From positions 1 through 64,000 of the forward strand of contig JAVTVY010020563.1 in the NCBI GenBank assembly GCA_036873755.1: a stretch of 64,000 bases of DNA. The letters run 5' to 3'. Source of the stretch: Hanleya hanleyi (Eukaryota; Mollusca; Polyplacophora; Lepidopleurida; Hanleyidae). Positions 1 to 7,612 of the stretch are shown here, piece by piece; position 1 is the stretch's first letter; each line of letters opens with the position of its first letter. The position numbers and the translations under genes are program-made. The notes below the pieces were generated by a model. That model searched no databases, had not been told where the DNA came from, and saw only the letters and a program-made list of their open reading frames with translations.

Positions 1-3
1 GTC

Positions 4-39
4 TATAAAACACGTCTCTCTGCATCCCACACCTTCATT
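4..39 (+). promoter_or_regulatory. Promoter: TATA box plus TCATT start signal
   Basis: TATAAAA begins at 4 and TCATT lies at 35-39, a spacing of 31. The next ATG (57) opens the tail-anchored protein, so the predicted leader is about 20 nt. The same layout recurs before the following genes. Confidence 0.7.
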
Positions 40-56
40 TTTACGGTTGCAGAGCC

Positions 57-383
57 ATGGCGGAGATCCAGCCCTATGCGACTCGCATTTTACAGCATGC
101 CATCGTGGTGAATTCATTCACGGGTTACCGAGCAGTGGTCCGGTCCATGTTTGCAGATGGCGACGACAACGAGGGGCGACGCCAGATTCTCAACGAGTTC
201 ACAGAAGCGGTCCTCGACAGAGTGCACTCGATGGAGAGGCGTGCCATCACTCACCACTACTGGACTATGACAGCCATCCTTGATGCTCGTGCTATGGACC
301 ACGAGCGCTCACGCCGGAACCAGCGACGGCTGGTTGGCCTCACACTAGTCTGTGCCCTATTGACCCTGGCGCTGTGGTATTGA
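57..383 (+). CDS. Small tail-anchored protein of unknown function
   Basis: A 108-residue protein. I do not recognise the family. The first ~85 residues are hydrophilic and probably helical, with an Arg-rich stretch (about residues 82-91) just before a single hydrophobic segment at about residues 92-107 that reaches the C-terminus. That layout is typical of a tail-anchored membrane protein facing the cytosol. The ATG at 57 lies about 20 nt after the predicted start signal. An overlapping 78-residue frame opening at 47 is rejected because it has no such structure. Small anchored proteins in adintovirus-like elements sometimes act on apoptosis or membranes, but no Bcl-2 motif can be seen, so no function is assigned. 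Confidence 0.6.
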   Translation: MAEIQPYATRILQHAIVVNSFTGYRAVVRSMFADGDDNEGRRQILNEFTEAVLDRVHSMERRAITHHYWTMTAILDARAMDHERSRRNQRRLVGLTLVCALLTLALWY

Positions 384-392
384 CAGTGGGAC

Positions 393-427
393 TATAAATA
401 CGAGGGTCAGACAGAGTGTGTGTCATT
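393..427 (+). promoter_or_regulatory. Promoter: TATAAATA plus TCATT
   Basis: TATAAATA at 393-400 is followed by CGAG. TCATT lies at 423-427, 30 nt downstream. It fixes the start of the next gene at the ATG at 451; an in-frame ATG at 418 lies upstream of the predicted transcript start. Confidence 0.75.
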
Positions 428-450
428 CACCGTTCGACATTGGAGCAAGC

Positions 451-960
451 ATGTCACCCGACCTACGAGCCATCCTGTCCCTTACACCCCAGGTGGGGTT
501 ACACGTCTATGAAGATAAAGTCACCCTGGTGGAAGACCGTGGAGATATTTGCTGGGCGCCCGCTGAGACCGTATCGAATACGGTGACACTACCTCGTGAC
601 GGGTGGACCAAATTTAAACGGCTGTTGAGCGGTGAGCTCGACGGACACCTCATCCACATAGACAATGCCATCTACGTATACCGTACCTCCCTCTTCCTAC
701 GCCTGGGCCGCTACCAAGACCCTACGCGAGGCTTCACCCTAGTCCCCGATCTGTGGACAGCCGTGGAGAAAGTGGTGCCTATTGTGGACCAGCTGTTTAC
801 ACCGGACGAGCGATCATCAGACCAGTTGGCGTGGGCTCGTGCTATAGACGACGCGCTGGCTGAACCCCATGAACAACTACATGAACCCGACGACCACGAT
901 GCCATTGATTACCCGGCTAGACTCAGTCAGCCCAGTGATATCACCACCTCATCCTTTTGA
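451..960 (+). CDS. PC4-like single-stranded-DNA-binding / transcription cofactor-type protein
   Basis: A 169-residue protein starting at the ATG at 451, the first ATG after the predicted transcript start. Residues about 85-115 (Thr-Arg-Gly-Phe-Thr-Leu, a Pro-Asp-Leu-Trp, then Val-Pro-Ile-Val-Asp) match the pattern of the PC4/p15 DNA-binding domain: Gly-Ile-Ser-Leu, about six residues, a Trp, then a helix. A second block near residues 50-65 (LPRDGWTKFKRLL) repeats the Leu-Pro-x-x-x-Trp-x-x-x-Lys pattern, so the protein may hold two half-domains. The acidic tail (many Asp, Glu and His) is typical of proteins that compete for nucleic acid. A homologous but broken copy follows at 1025. The PC4 assignment is by pattern only. 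If right, the protein would bind single-stranded DNA in transcription or replication. Confidence 0.5.
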   Translation: MSPDLRAILSLTPQVGLHVYEDKVTLVEDRGDICWAPAETVSNTVTLPRDGWTKFKRLLSGELDGHLIHIDNAIYVYRTSLFLRLGRYQDPTRGFTLVPDLWTAVEKVVPIVDQLFTPDERSSDQLAWARAIDDALAEPHEQLHEPDDHDAIDYPARLSQPSDITTSSF

Positions 961-977
961 TCTCACGAGGTTCTCCC

Positions 978-1013
978 TATAAATACGAGAGACAGTCAAA
1001 TCTGGTACCATTC
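978..1013 (+). promoter_or_regulatory. Promoter: TATAAATA plus CCATT
   Basis: TATAAATA at 978-985, again followed by CGAG, with CCATT starting at 1008. The ATG of the decayed second PC4-like gene follows at 1025. Confidence 0.72.
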
Positions 1014-1024
1014 ACGTACTGACC

Positions 1025-1510
1025 ATGACGGAGCATATAATACTGGCGTATCTCAGCTTGACCCCTGAGGTTTTCCTGCACGTGTATGCGGATACGGTCG
1101 ATATCATGGAGGAGGTGGTGGGAGACATCTGTCATGCGGACCCTACACAACCGTGCCCGGCTCACATTCGTCTGTCCCGGAGTGGCCAGACCTAAATTCA
1201 AACGGGTGTTGTCTGGGTGAACTGGACGGCGACCTCATCCACTTGTGTCACGATGTGTACATCCGACGCGGCCCTTTCTTTGCTCAATTGCCTGGCTAGA
1301 TGGAGGTATACAGTGCATTCTACTCCTCTTCACCCTGATCTATGGTCTGCATTGGAAGATGCCGTGGTAGATGTGGATCAAGTGCTTATCAAGCGGTCAT
1401 CAGACGAGTTGGACTGGTCATTTACCATGGACACTGTGCTGGCAGAAGCCTACGAAGAAAATCAGAAAGAAACTCCGGCCCAAGATATACCCGTTATAAA
1501 TAAACGATAG
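1025..1510 (+). pseudogene. Broken tandem copy of the PC4-like gene
   Basis: From the ATG at 1025 the first ~45 residues resemble the 451-960 product (Leu-Thr-Pro-Glu-Val, His-Val-Tyr, Gly-Asp-Ile-Cys). A stop falls near 1193, inside the segment matching the first Trp block. Homology continues in other frames: Leu-Ser-Gly-Glu-Leu-Asp-Gly near 1210-1230, then a block with Pro-Asp-Leu-Trp and Val-Asp-Gln-Val near 1336-1390 that runs to a stop at 1510. At least two frame changes separate these parts. The promoter in front is intact, so decay began in the coding sequence. This is a tandem gene duplication, one copy of which is failing or is misassembled. Confidence 0.75.
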
Positions 1511-1530
1511 AGCCAGGGTCCATCATCATT
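1495..1530 (+). promoter_or_regulatory. Promoter: TATAAATA plus TCATT, overlapping the upstream stop
   Basis: TATAAATA at 1495-1502 lies inside the last codons of the preceding gene. TCATT at 1526-1530 is 31 nt downstream and 9 nt before the integrase ATG at 1539. Confidence 0.75.
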
Positions 1531-1538
1531 TTGTCACC

Positions 1539-2610
1539 ATGAAGCGCTGGGAGAAGGTGTTGGATAACTTATACTACAGTCCTGACAGTCCGGCGGCCTA
1601 TAGTGCATTGTCGGCTCTCTATCGAGCGGCCAACCCCCAGGGGATACAACGTGCCCAAGTCCGAGATTGGTTAAGAAAACAAGACTCCTATACCTTACAT
1701 CGATCTGTCCGTCGCTATTTTCTACGGAACCGGGTCATCGTGGGAGGAATAGATGCCCAGTGGCAAGCGGATTTGGTCGATATGAGCGCCTTGCCAAACA
1801 CAACGATGGGAATCGGTATATCTTGACGTGCATCGATATTCTATCCAAGTATGCGTGGGTGGTACCCATCCGGACGAAAACGGGGGCAAATCTCATAGCG
1901 GCGTTCAAAGACATCTTCAAGACCGGGCGCAAACCTTTGTATTTGCAAACTGACGAAGGCACGGAATTCCTCAACAGACCGTTCCAACAGTTTCTGAAAG
2001 CCCAGAAGGTGTTTTCTTCCATACGTACAACGAGACCAAGGCTTCCGTGGTGGAAAGGTTCAACAGGACATTCAAAGGCCGCATGTATAAATATTTCACC
2101 TATAAGAATACAAGGCGGTACATCGATGTTCTCCCAAAACTGGTGAGGGGTTACAATCGAGCCTATCATCGGAGTATAGAGAGAGCCCCCATTACCGTCA
2201 CCCAACGCAATGAAGCCCAAGTCCGCCGTGTGTTGTACCCCAGGCCATCGCAGCGAACGACGAAGGCGGAGTACAAGGTGGGGGACCCTGTACGGATCAG
2301 TAAAGTCAAGGGCCAGTTCGAGAAAAGTTACTTGCCCAACTGGAGCGATGAGCACTTCCTGATTAAACGGCGCCTACCCCGACAGCGGCGAGTCTATGAA
2401 CTGGAAGATCTTCAAGGGGAACGGTTGCTAGGGACGTTTTACGAGACGGAATTACAGCCTGTCGTAAAAACACAGCAAGACTACTACACGGTGGAGAAGA
2501 TTTTGAAAACGGAACGTCGACGTGGCAAACTGTTTCATTTCGTCAAATGGCAAGGCTGGCCCAGTTCCTTCAATTCCTGGGTCGCTGCCAACCAGGTGAA
2601 ACGACTATAA
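1539..2610 (+). pseudogene. Polinton integrase (retroviral-type rve core plus chromodomain), frame broken twice
   Basis: The product integrates element DNA into the host chromosome. The N-terminal part (1539 to about 1788) has the zinc-binding/helical region and the first catalytic Asp in WQADLVDM. Frame then changes near 1787-1790. The core continues with ILTCIDILSKYAWVVPI and the second Asp in LQTDEGTEF. A second frame change lies in a T run near 2013-2017. The third catalytic residue is the Glu of VVERFNRTFK near 2050. A C-terminal chromodomain (about 2485-2600; YTVEKIL, FVKWQGW, NSW) follows, as in Polinton integrases, where it is thought to steer insertion to histone marks. Total span is about 356 codons, the usual length. 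All three catalytic residues and the domain order are present; both breaks are single-base. Confidence 0.93.
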
Positions 2611-2640
2611 AGCGAGACACCACTGCCGTCCTCCTTCATT
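2606..2640 (+). promoter_or_regulatory. Promoter overlapping the integrase stop codon
   Basis: TATAAAG at 2606-2612 includes the integrase stop TAA (2608-2610). TCATT at 2636-2640 is 30 nt downstream, giving a 20-nt leader to the ATG at 2661. In the older copies the box has decayed to ctatgaaa. Confidence 0.72.
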
Positions 2641-2660
2641 CCACGTCCGACCACAGTGCT

Positions 2661-3383
2661 ATGGACAAACAGCAGCTGCCTCTGAACACAGCGTCTCCCA
2701 AACCGCGCAAAGCACAAGTGGGCTTTGGGGTGCTATTGCTAACCCTGCTGAGTGTGTTGTACGGAGGTGTGTTTTACGACGTAGCCTATGTCAGCACGTT
2801 ACTTAACCAATTGAGAACACCAGCCACCAGCGAAACCGGTCTACAGGTAGCACCAGTCGTATCGAGCCCAGTCACCACCACCACCACACCCCGTGTACAA
2901 GCCACGTCGAGTGTAAGCTCTACACCTACACCCAGAACACCCACTACGTCTCAAGACCCACCAGATTTCATCCCTCACAGTGAACCGACAACGACGACCC
3001 ACGTTGTACCCACCACCACCAGCATCATCCCTGACAGTGTACAGACAACGACGACCGACGTTGTACCCACCACCACTCCAGTTCACTCGTACGAAATTTA
3101 CAAGAGCGGGTTACCACGACAACGGATAGACCTCAAACCATGGACCCTGGGTGGCAGCATCCCTTCACTTGCGTCATCGCAGGACCGACGGGCTCCGGCA
3201 AACGCACTTCGTCAGGAAGCTCCTTCAACACGCCGACAGCATGATCACCCCACCCATTGCCCGAGTCGTGTGGTGTTACGGAGAATGGCAGGAAGCGTAT
3301 GCAGCAATGTCCCACATCACGTTCGTGGAAGGCCTACCCAACCTGGCCGATTTGGAACCCGACACCTTGGTGGTTCTGGATGA
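2661..3383 (+). CDS. Membrane protein with Thr/Ser/Pro-rich (mucin-like) domain; C-terminal end uncertain
   Basis: The start is the ATG at 2661, just after the predicted transcript start. The first ~20 residues are basic and polar. A hydrophobic segment at about residues 21-42 (VGFGVLLLTLLSVLYGG) should span the membrane. Residues about 55-155 are extremely rich in Thr, Pro and Ser with several TTTT runs and two similar blocks (VPTTT), a likely heavily O-glycosylated stalk. The open frame runs to 3383, but from 3140 it overlaps the packaging ATPase in another frame and loses compositional sense, so the true end may be near 3140. Two decayed copies (10556 and 13086) keep the membrane segment. 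No family is recognised; a virion or infected-cell surface role is an inference. Confidence 0.6.
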   Translation: MDKQQLPLNTASPKPRKAQVGFGVLLLTLLSVLYGGVFYDVAYVSTLLNQLRTPATSETGLQVAPVVSSPVTTTTTPRVQATSSVSSTPTPRTPTTSQDPPDFIPHSEPTTTTHVVPTTTSIIPDSVQTTTTDVVPTTTPVHSYEIYKSGLPRQRIDLKPWTLGGSIPSLASSQDRRAPANALRQEAPSTRRQHDHPTHCPSRVVLRRMAGSVCSNVPHHVRGRPTQPGRFGTRHLGGSG

Positions 3384-3749
3384 TCTCATGGCGGAGACGG
3401 ATGCGCGGGTCACCCAACTCTTTACCAAAGGCAGCCACCATCGACGGCTCAGCATCATCTACATTGTGCAGAATCTGTTCAGTAAAAAAACAAAGAACAT
3501 CGGAACATCAGCTTAAATGCCCACTACCTGGTGGTCTTCAAAAACTCGAGAGATACCACTCAACTGCTGCACCTGGCGAGACAGATATATCCCGGCCGCA
3601 CACCGTTTGCGTTGGAAGCCTTTAAAGATGCCACAATCCCTCAGCACGGGTATATGCTCTTCGACCTCAAGCAAGCCACCCCCGACCACCTTCGACTACG
3701 GACCGGCATCTTTCCCGGGGAGACCCACCACGTGTACATGCAAAAATAA
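3140..3749 (+). pseudogene. FtsK/HerA-type DNA-packaging ATPase, frame broken twice
   Basis: The ATPase of Polintons/adintoviruses is thought to pump DNA into the capsid. From the ATG at 3140 the Walker A motif (GPTGSGK) is read at 3182-3202. A frame change falls in the A run of that lysine codon. The next frame holds ARVVWCYGEWQ, the Walker B strand TLVVLDDLM (about 3367-3393), GSHHRRLSIIYIVQN and FSKK. A second frame change lies in the A run near 3484-3490. The rest (VVFKNSRDTTQLL, YMLFDLKQATPDHLRLRTGIFP) closes at 3749. About 203 codons, normal for the family. Break one sits inside the nucleotide-binding motif itself. Apart from the breaks the key residues are intact. Confidence 0.9.
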
Positions 3750-3815
3750 TGTAAACACACCCACAGTGGCACCCCCCAGCTGGGGTCTGTGTGTTTGATG
3801 ATGGGGAATAATAAA
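3750..3815 (+). terminator. Hairpin plus poly(A) signal after the ATPase gene
   Basis: AAACACAC near 3754 can pair with GTGTGTTT near 3789, and CCCC with GGGG around CAGCTG inside. AATAAA at 3810-3815 follows. The same hairpin outline follows the ATPase relics at 11496 and 14012, and a related one occurs at 20124 in the third element, so it is probably the 3' end of the early transcript. Confidence 0.6.
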
Positions 3816-3839
3816 AAGAATGAATACCACAGCAGGGTT

Positions 3840-3873
3840 GATAAAAAGGGTAGAGTTGTGGGTTCTGGCATTA
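3840..3873 (+). promoter_or_regulatory. Promoter: GATAAAAA plus GCATT
   Basis: A TATA-like GATAAAAA begins at 3840 and GCATT at 3868, 28 nt downstream. It lies after the in-frame ATG at 3820 and before the ATG at 3884, which argues for 3884 as the real start. The box is kept in both older copies as GATAAAAAGG. Confidence 0.55.
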
Positions 3874-3883
3874 GTTGTACAGG

Positions 3884-4224
3884 ATGTCTGCGCGAGTACG
3901 GAAGCACGCTCCCACGCTCCGTGTATTGAAGACGGCCCACCCGAGTTGGTCCGAACCATTGTACGCGGTGCGGACCCTGACCTTGTACGCTGTCTGTGCG
4001 AGATCGGGTACAACCTGTTAAAAGGCAACGTTCCACTGACTCCGGCTCAGAAGACTAAGTTGGCCAAGCATAAGACAGGTCTCCGAACCTTAGTCCAGAA
4101 GCGGGTCCCTCAAACACAAAAGAAAAAGGTGTTACAGAAAGGCGGCTTTCTCGGGGCCATCTTAGCACCGTTGGCCGCTTCCGTGTTGGGTCCAGTATTG
4201 GGTGGACTCTTCGGCCGACAATGA
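3884..4224 (+). pseudogene. Small basic membrane-active minor virion protein (PX-like), with internal frame change
   Basis: The C-terminal two-thirds read ELVRTIVRGADPDLVRCLCE, then LLKGNVPLTPAQK, and a Lys-rich stretch ending in the glycine-rich hydrophobic tail GGFLGAILAPLAASVLGPVL. That tail is typical of small virion proteins of Polintons and several other large animal DNA viruses, thought to insert in membranes during entry. The basic N-terminus (MSARVRKHAP) starts at 3884 in a different frame, and frame changes near 3935. The alternative single-frame start at 3820 lies upstream of the predicted promoter and gives a non-basic N-terminus. Both older copies show the same frame relation. 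The stop (4222-4224) overlaps an ATG at 4221. Confidence 0.7.
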
Positions 4225-4237
4225 ACCACACGAAAAA

Positions 4238-5081
4238 ATGGTCCTCGTCGAACCTCGGTTGCTTCAAAACCTCCAATCGCCCTACCCTGTGCCACCTACG
4301 GTGAAGACCATAAACACCCTCGATGGAGAGATGCAAGAGATATTACAGAGACCGGGGTTAAGCGACAGTGAGAAAGTACAACGGTACAATGAGACGCTTC
4401 AACGGTACATGACGTTCATGGACCAATACAAACCGCTCTACCCCAGCAACAGCACCACCACCACCACCACCACCACGTGACAGACCGCCGACCTCAGCAC
4501 CGCTCCAACAGCCGCCATTACCAGGGGTAGCCCCCACAGCCCCACAGTGGGTGGAAGACGAAGTGCTGAAGAGTGTACCTGCCTCGTTCAAGAAACAAGC
4601 TGGCCTGGTATTACAACGGATGAAACAGAATCCTAACATGACTTGGAATGATAAAGGCGAACTCCTGGTACAGAATCAGGTGGTCCCCGGCACCCACATG
4701 ACGGATTTAGTGAATGACCTGATGCGTAAACGCAGATCGCACACGGATCCTCGAGGATGGAAGGTCTTCGCTCAAGGCTTGAAAGACATGCATGTACCAC
4801 AGGAATTGGTGGGGAACCCCCACCGCTGGGCCTTTATGCAGCAAACCCAGCAATCGCCGAGTCGTGCACCACGACAGATTCCACAACCTTGGGAATCCGA
4901 CTGGGAACCGGAGTCACCCCCCAAAACTCCACCATCACCACAACGGGCACCCTATTTTCGTGCCTTTAAAAAACCACCCTTGATCAAGACACCCCACATC
5001 TCCAGAGCCGTGACACGTAGCAAGTCAACGCGACGAACACGACGCCGGACACAACCACCCAAGGTCTGGAACACCTATTAA
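4238..5081 (+). pseudogene. Proline-rich virion-associated protein of unknown function, frame broken in an ACC repeat
   Basis: The first part (4238 to about 4455) begins MVLVEPRLLQNLQSPY and holds a helical block (LSDSEKVQRYNETLQRYMTF). It enters a run of ACC triplets at about 4452-4476, where the frame changes. The second part starts as a Pro-rich linker from about 4479, then a helical region (SVPASFKKQAGLVLQRMKQN), a compact domain (VPGTHMTDLVNDLMRKRR, GWKVFAQGLKDM) and a basic Pro/Arg-rich tail to 5081. Total about 281 codons. Genes of this layout sit between the PX-like and penton genes in related elements. I cannot assign a function. The older copies keep the same order with many stops. 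Confidence 0.65.
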
Positions 5082-5110
5082 AACCCGGTGCAGCAGCAGG
5101 ACAGCTCAGT
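5076..5110 (+). promoter_or_regulatory. Late-type promoter: TATTAAAA plus TCAGT
   Basis: TATTAAAA starts at 5076, overlapping the stop of the preceding gene. TCAGT lies at 5106-5110, 30 nt downstream and 5 nt before the penton ATG (5115). In the older copy TATTAAAA at 15299 and TCAGT at 15329 keep exactly the same spacing, although the gene behind is dead. Confidence 0.6.
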
Positions 5111-5114
5111 CGCC

Positions 5115-5903
5115 ATGTTTTACCTCACCCTACCCAGTAACAGTTCGCTGGATGTGTTTCCTGACAACACCGTGGCCAAGTATGTGACTCAATTACCACA
5201 ACCGTTGCATTTACCTGGCCGGTGGGAATGTGGGCTGGTGGATATTCAATACCCTTACTCGTGGTACAACGTGCGAGCCAATGAAGTGTGGTACGAGGTG
5301 ACCTACGAAGGAAAAGACACCCGACTCACTCTCCCCGAAGGCCAATACGATACTCCCAAGGAGTTCATGGGTGGGCTGTCAAGACTGATGCATTATAAGG
5401 CTCTACGGGAGGTCACAAATACTTCAAAACCCATCAAAGCCTATCCCTTCAAGAATCACGTGAACTTCGATTACAACGCACACAACGACAAGGCAGAGCT
5501 TATCGTCACCGCCAACGCGAGTGTCGTACTGAGTCCTATCCTACAGCAAATGCTGGGTTTCGATCTACGGACGTTCGCTGGTCCCACCGCCCACCAAGGC
5601 GAGATCCCGATGGATATGAAGTCGGGTATGTACGGACTCTACGTCTACTCGGACGTGGTGGACAACCACATCGTGGGTGATATCAACACACCTCTGTTAC
5701 GGGTGGTGCCCATTAAAAAGTTGTATGGAGATCAAGTCACCCACAGTTTCACCCACATGCTCTTCCTGCCTGTACGACAAACCCACATCAACACGATCGC
5801 GGTGGATATAAGAGATGACACGGGACGACCGGTGGCATTCGAACGCGGGAAAGTGGTGGTGACACTTCATTTTCGACAAGCACGTGCTCCCCACTTTGCA
5901 TAA
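5115..5903 (+). CDS. Minor capsid protein (penton-like, single jelly roll)
   Basis: A 262-residue protein, the usual size for Polinton/adintovirus penton proteins, which sit at the capsid vertices. The N-terminus FYLTLPSNSSLDVFPDNT followed by YVTQLPQPLHLPGRWECGL is the family signature. The C-terminus ends with IRDDTGRPVAFERGKVVVTL, also highly conserved, and the mid part has LLRVVPI. The frame is intact. The in-frame ATG at 5088 is rejected because the conserved start and the TATTAAAA/TCAGT promoter point to 5115. The stop TAA overlaps the next ATG (TAATG at 5901-5905). Confidence 0.93.
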   Translation: MFYLTLPSNSSLDVFPDNTVAKYVTQLPQPLHLPGRWECGLVDIQYPYSWYNVRANEVWYEVTYEGKDTRLTLPEGQYDTPKEFMGGLSRLMHYKALREVTNTSKPIKAYPFKNHVNFDYNAHNDKAELIVTANASVVLSPILQQMLGFDLRTFAGPTAHQGEIPMDMKSGMYGLYVYSDVVDNHIVGDINTPLLRVVPIKKLYGDQVTHSFTHMLFLPVRQTHINTIAVDIRDDTGRPVAFERGKVVVTLHFRQARAPHFA

Positions 5904-6310
5904 TGAAGGTGCCTTACGAGTGCGATGCACGCAGCTATATGGACTATTATGCCCAACAGGCCGGGGGTGGCTTTCCGGTGTTTAGTGGTGCACGCATGCA
6001 ACGTGGACATGGACTGGGGAACATACTCGGCAGCATCGTCAAAACGTTCCTGCCCTTGGTGACGCGTGGGGTGAAAGCAATCGGCAAACAAGCGGTACGC
6101 AGTGGACTGCAAGTGGCCGGTGATGTGATGGGAGGTACAGCACCCAAAGAAGCCTTGAAACGGCGGGCCAAAGAAGCGGGAGGCGTCTTGGTGGCCAAAG
6201 CACAACGCACCGTAGGGAATAAAAGAGCTGCCCCACCGAGACCACGCACCAGTCGACGACCGACCCAGCGACGACGCACATCGAAGAAGACCCGGGATAT
6301 CTTTTCTTAA
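5903..6310 (+). CDS. Basic core/minor virion protein (adenovirus pX/pVI-like architecture)
   Basis: 135 residues. The N-terminus (about 1-30) contains YMDYYAQQAGGGFPVFSG. Residues 31-75 form an amphipathic stretch with QRGHGLGNILGSIVKTFLP and KAIGKQAVRSGLQVAGDVMGG. The C-terminal third is strongly basic (RPRTSRRPTQRRRTSKKTR) and ends DIFS. This architecture is standard for the protein between penton and hexon in Polintons and adintoviruses and resembles adenovirus pX/pVI: DNA-condensing tail plus membrane-active helix. The ATG overlaps the penton stop, and the stop lies 3 nt before the capsid ATG, so translation may be coupled or the transcripts spliced. Confidence 0.82.
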   Translation: MKVPYECDARSYMDYYAQQAGGGFPVFSGARMQRGHGLGNILGSIVKTFLPLVTRGVKAIGKQAVRSGLQVAGDVMGGTAPKEALKRRAKEAGGVLVAKAQRTVGNKRAAPPRPRTSRRPTQRRRTSKKTRDIFS

Positions 6311-6313
6311 AAC

Positions 6314-7611
6314 ATGTCCTTGATCCACGCCGAGTCCTGCCCCTCCACCAACAGTGAATTTGATTTGTGGACCGTGCCGCCCACACAGACCAGTGCCGAA
6401 CAAGGATTATGGGTGGAGCATCTCCCGCTGTCCAGCATCAACGCAACAGGACCCATCGAGTTCACCATCAGTAATGCGGATACGACCTATGTGGATTTAG
6501 CCCATACCTACTTGTATGTGAAAGCCAAGATCGTCAGTGGAGATGGCACCAGAATCGTCGACCAAGCAACGGTGGGCCCGACGAATCTCTGGCTGCACTC
6601 GATGTTTCAACAGGTGGATATATTTCTCAGCGACAAACTCATCAGTGACTCCACCAACACGTACCCCTATCGAGCCTACATCGAGACGCTGTTGTCTAAA
6701 AAATCTCAACTGACAGCCGCTTTATTCTACCAGGACAAAGCCGAGCACATGGGCGCAGAGAACGACAATACGGGATATAGCCAACGGAAGGCTTTGACCG
6801 CGAACGGCGTCTCGGTGGATATGATCGGTCGACTGCACGCAGACATGTCCATGCAAGACCGATACCTCTTGAACAAGGTTCCCATCAAAATCCGACTGAT
6901 ACGGGCGCCTCCGACCTTCGCCTTGATGGCCACTAACGTAGAGGCGCATGTAGCTGACTATAAGATTGTCATCGAAGACGCAGTCCTGTATGTCCGAAAA
7001 GTGAAACCGAATCCAGCCGTTCAATTGGGACACATGAAAGCCTTGGAAACAAAACCAGCCCAGTACCCTATCCGACGTGTACAAACCAAAGTGTTCTCTG
7101 TGTCTGCTGGAAATATGAGCGCCAACAAAGACAACCTGTTCCTGGGGGAACTACCCAAGCGATTGATCCTGGCCTGTGTGGAAAATACCAGTTTCAGTGG
7201 AGCCTACCCAGAGAATCCGTTTGACTTTAAACATTTCGGCATTAATTTTGTGGCCCTGCATGTGGATGGACAACAGGTGCCAGCCACCGCCTTAACCCCG
7301 AACTTTGGGCGCGCGAATTTCATTCGAGCCTATCAGAGCCTGTTTGCAGCCACCGGTCAAATCAACCAGGACGAAGGGAATTTCATCAGTCGGGCGGACT
7401 ACGGGAACGGATACACATTGTTCTGTTTCGATCTGACCCCCACCTTAGAGAACGACCATCAACTGGCCCTGGCCAAGCAAGGCAATTTACGGTTGGAAAT
7501 CCACTTTCAACGAGCCCTCCGGAGCACCGTCAATGTGATTGCTACGCCGAGTTTGACAACATCATTCAAGTGGACAAGGCGCGCAACGTGCTGTGTGACT
7601 TCTCCACCTAA
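6314..7611 (+). pseudogene. Major capsid protein (hexon-like double jelly roll), one frame break near its C-terminus
   Basis: About 432 codons, the usual length for Polinton major capsid proteins, which form the icosahedral shell as trimers. Recognisable blocks are SEFDLWTVPPTQTS, GPIEFTISNADTTYVDL, TNLWLHSMFQQVDIFLSDKL, YRAYIETLL, LNKVPIKIRLIRAP and NLFLGELPKRLI, and the last ~100 residues hold GYTLFCFDLTPTL and LRLEIHF. Frame is kept to about 7540 and then shifts by one base. The native C-terminal frame ends at TAA 7609-7611, two bases before the protease ATG. Read without the shift the ORF runs on into the protease and gives a false 590-residue fusion. Confidence 0.93.
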
Positions 7612-7612
7612 C

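Noticed and set aside
1735..2355. 206-codon minus-strand frame across the integrase
   Set aside because: Shadow of the coding strand; no motif, and the plus strand has catalytic residues and domain order.
3820..3883. N-terminal extension of the PX-like protein from the ATG at 3820
   Set aside because: It lies upstream of the TATA-like box, is not basic like the family N-terminus, and is not conserved in the relics.
5867..6403. 178-codon minus-strand frame over the core-protein gene
   Set aside because: Antisense to a recognised gene, with atypical composition.
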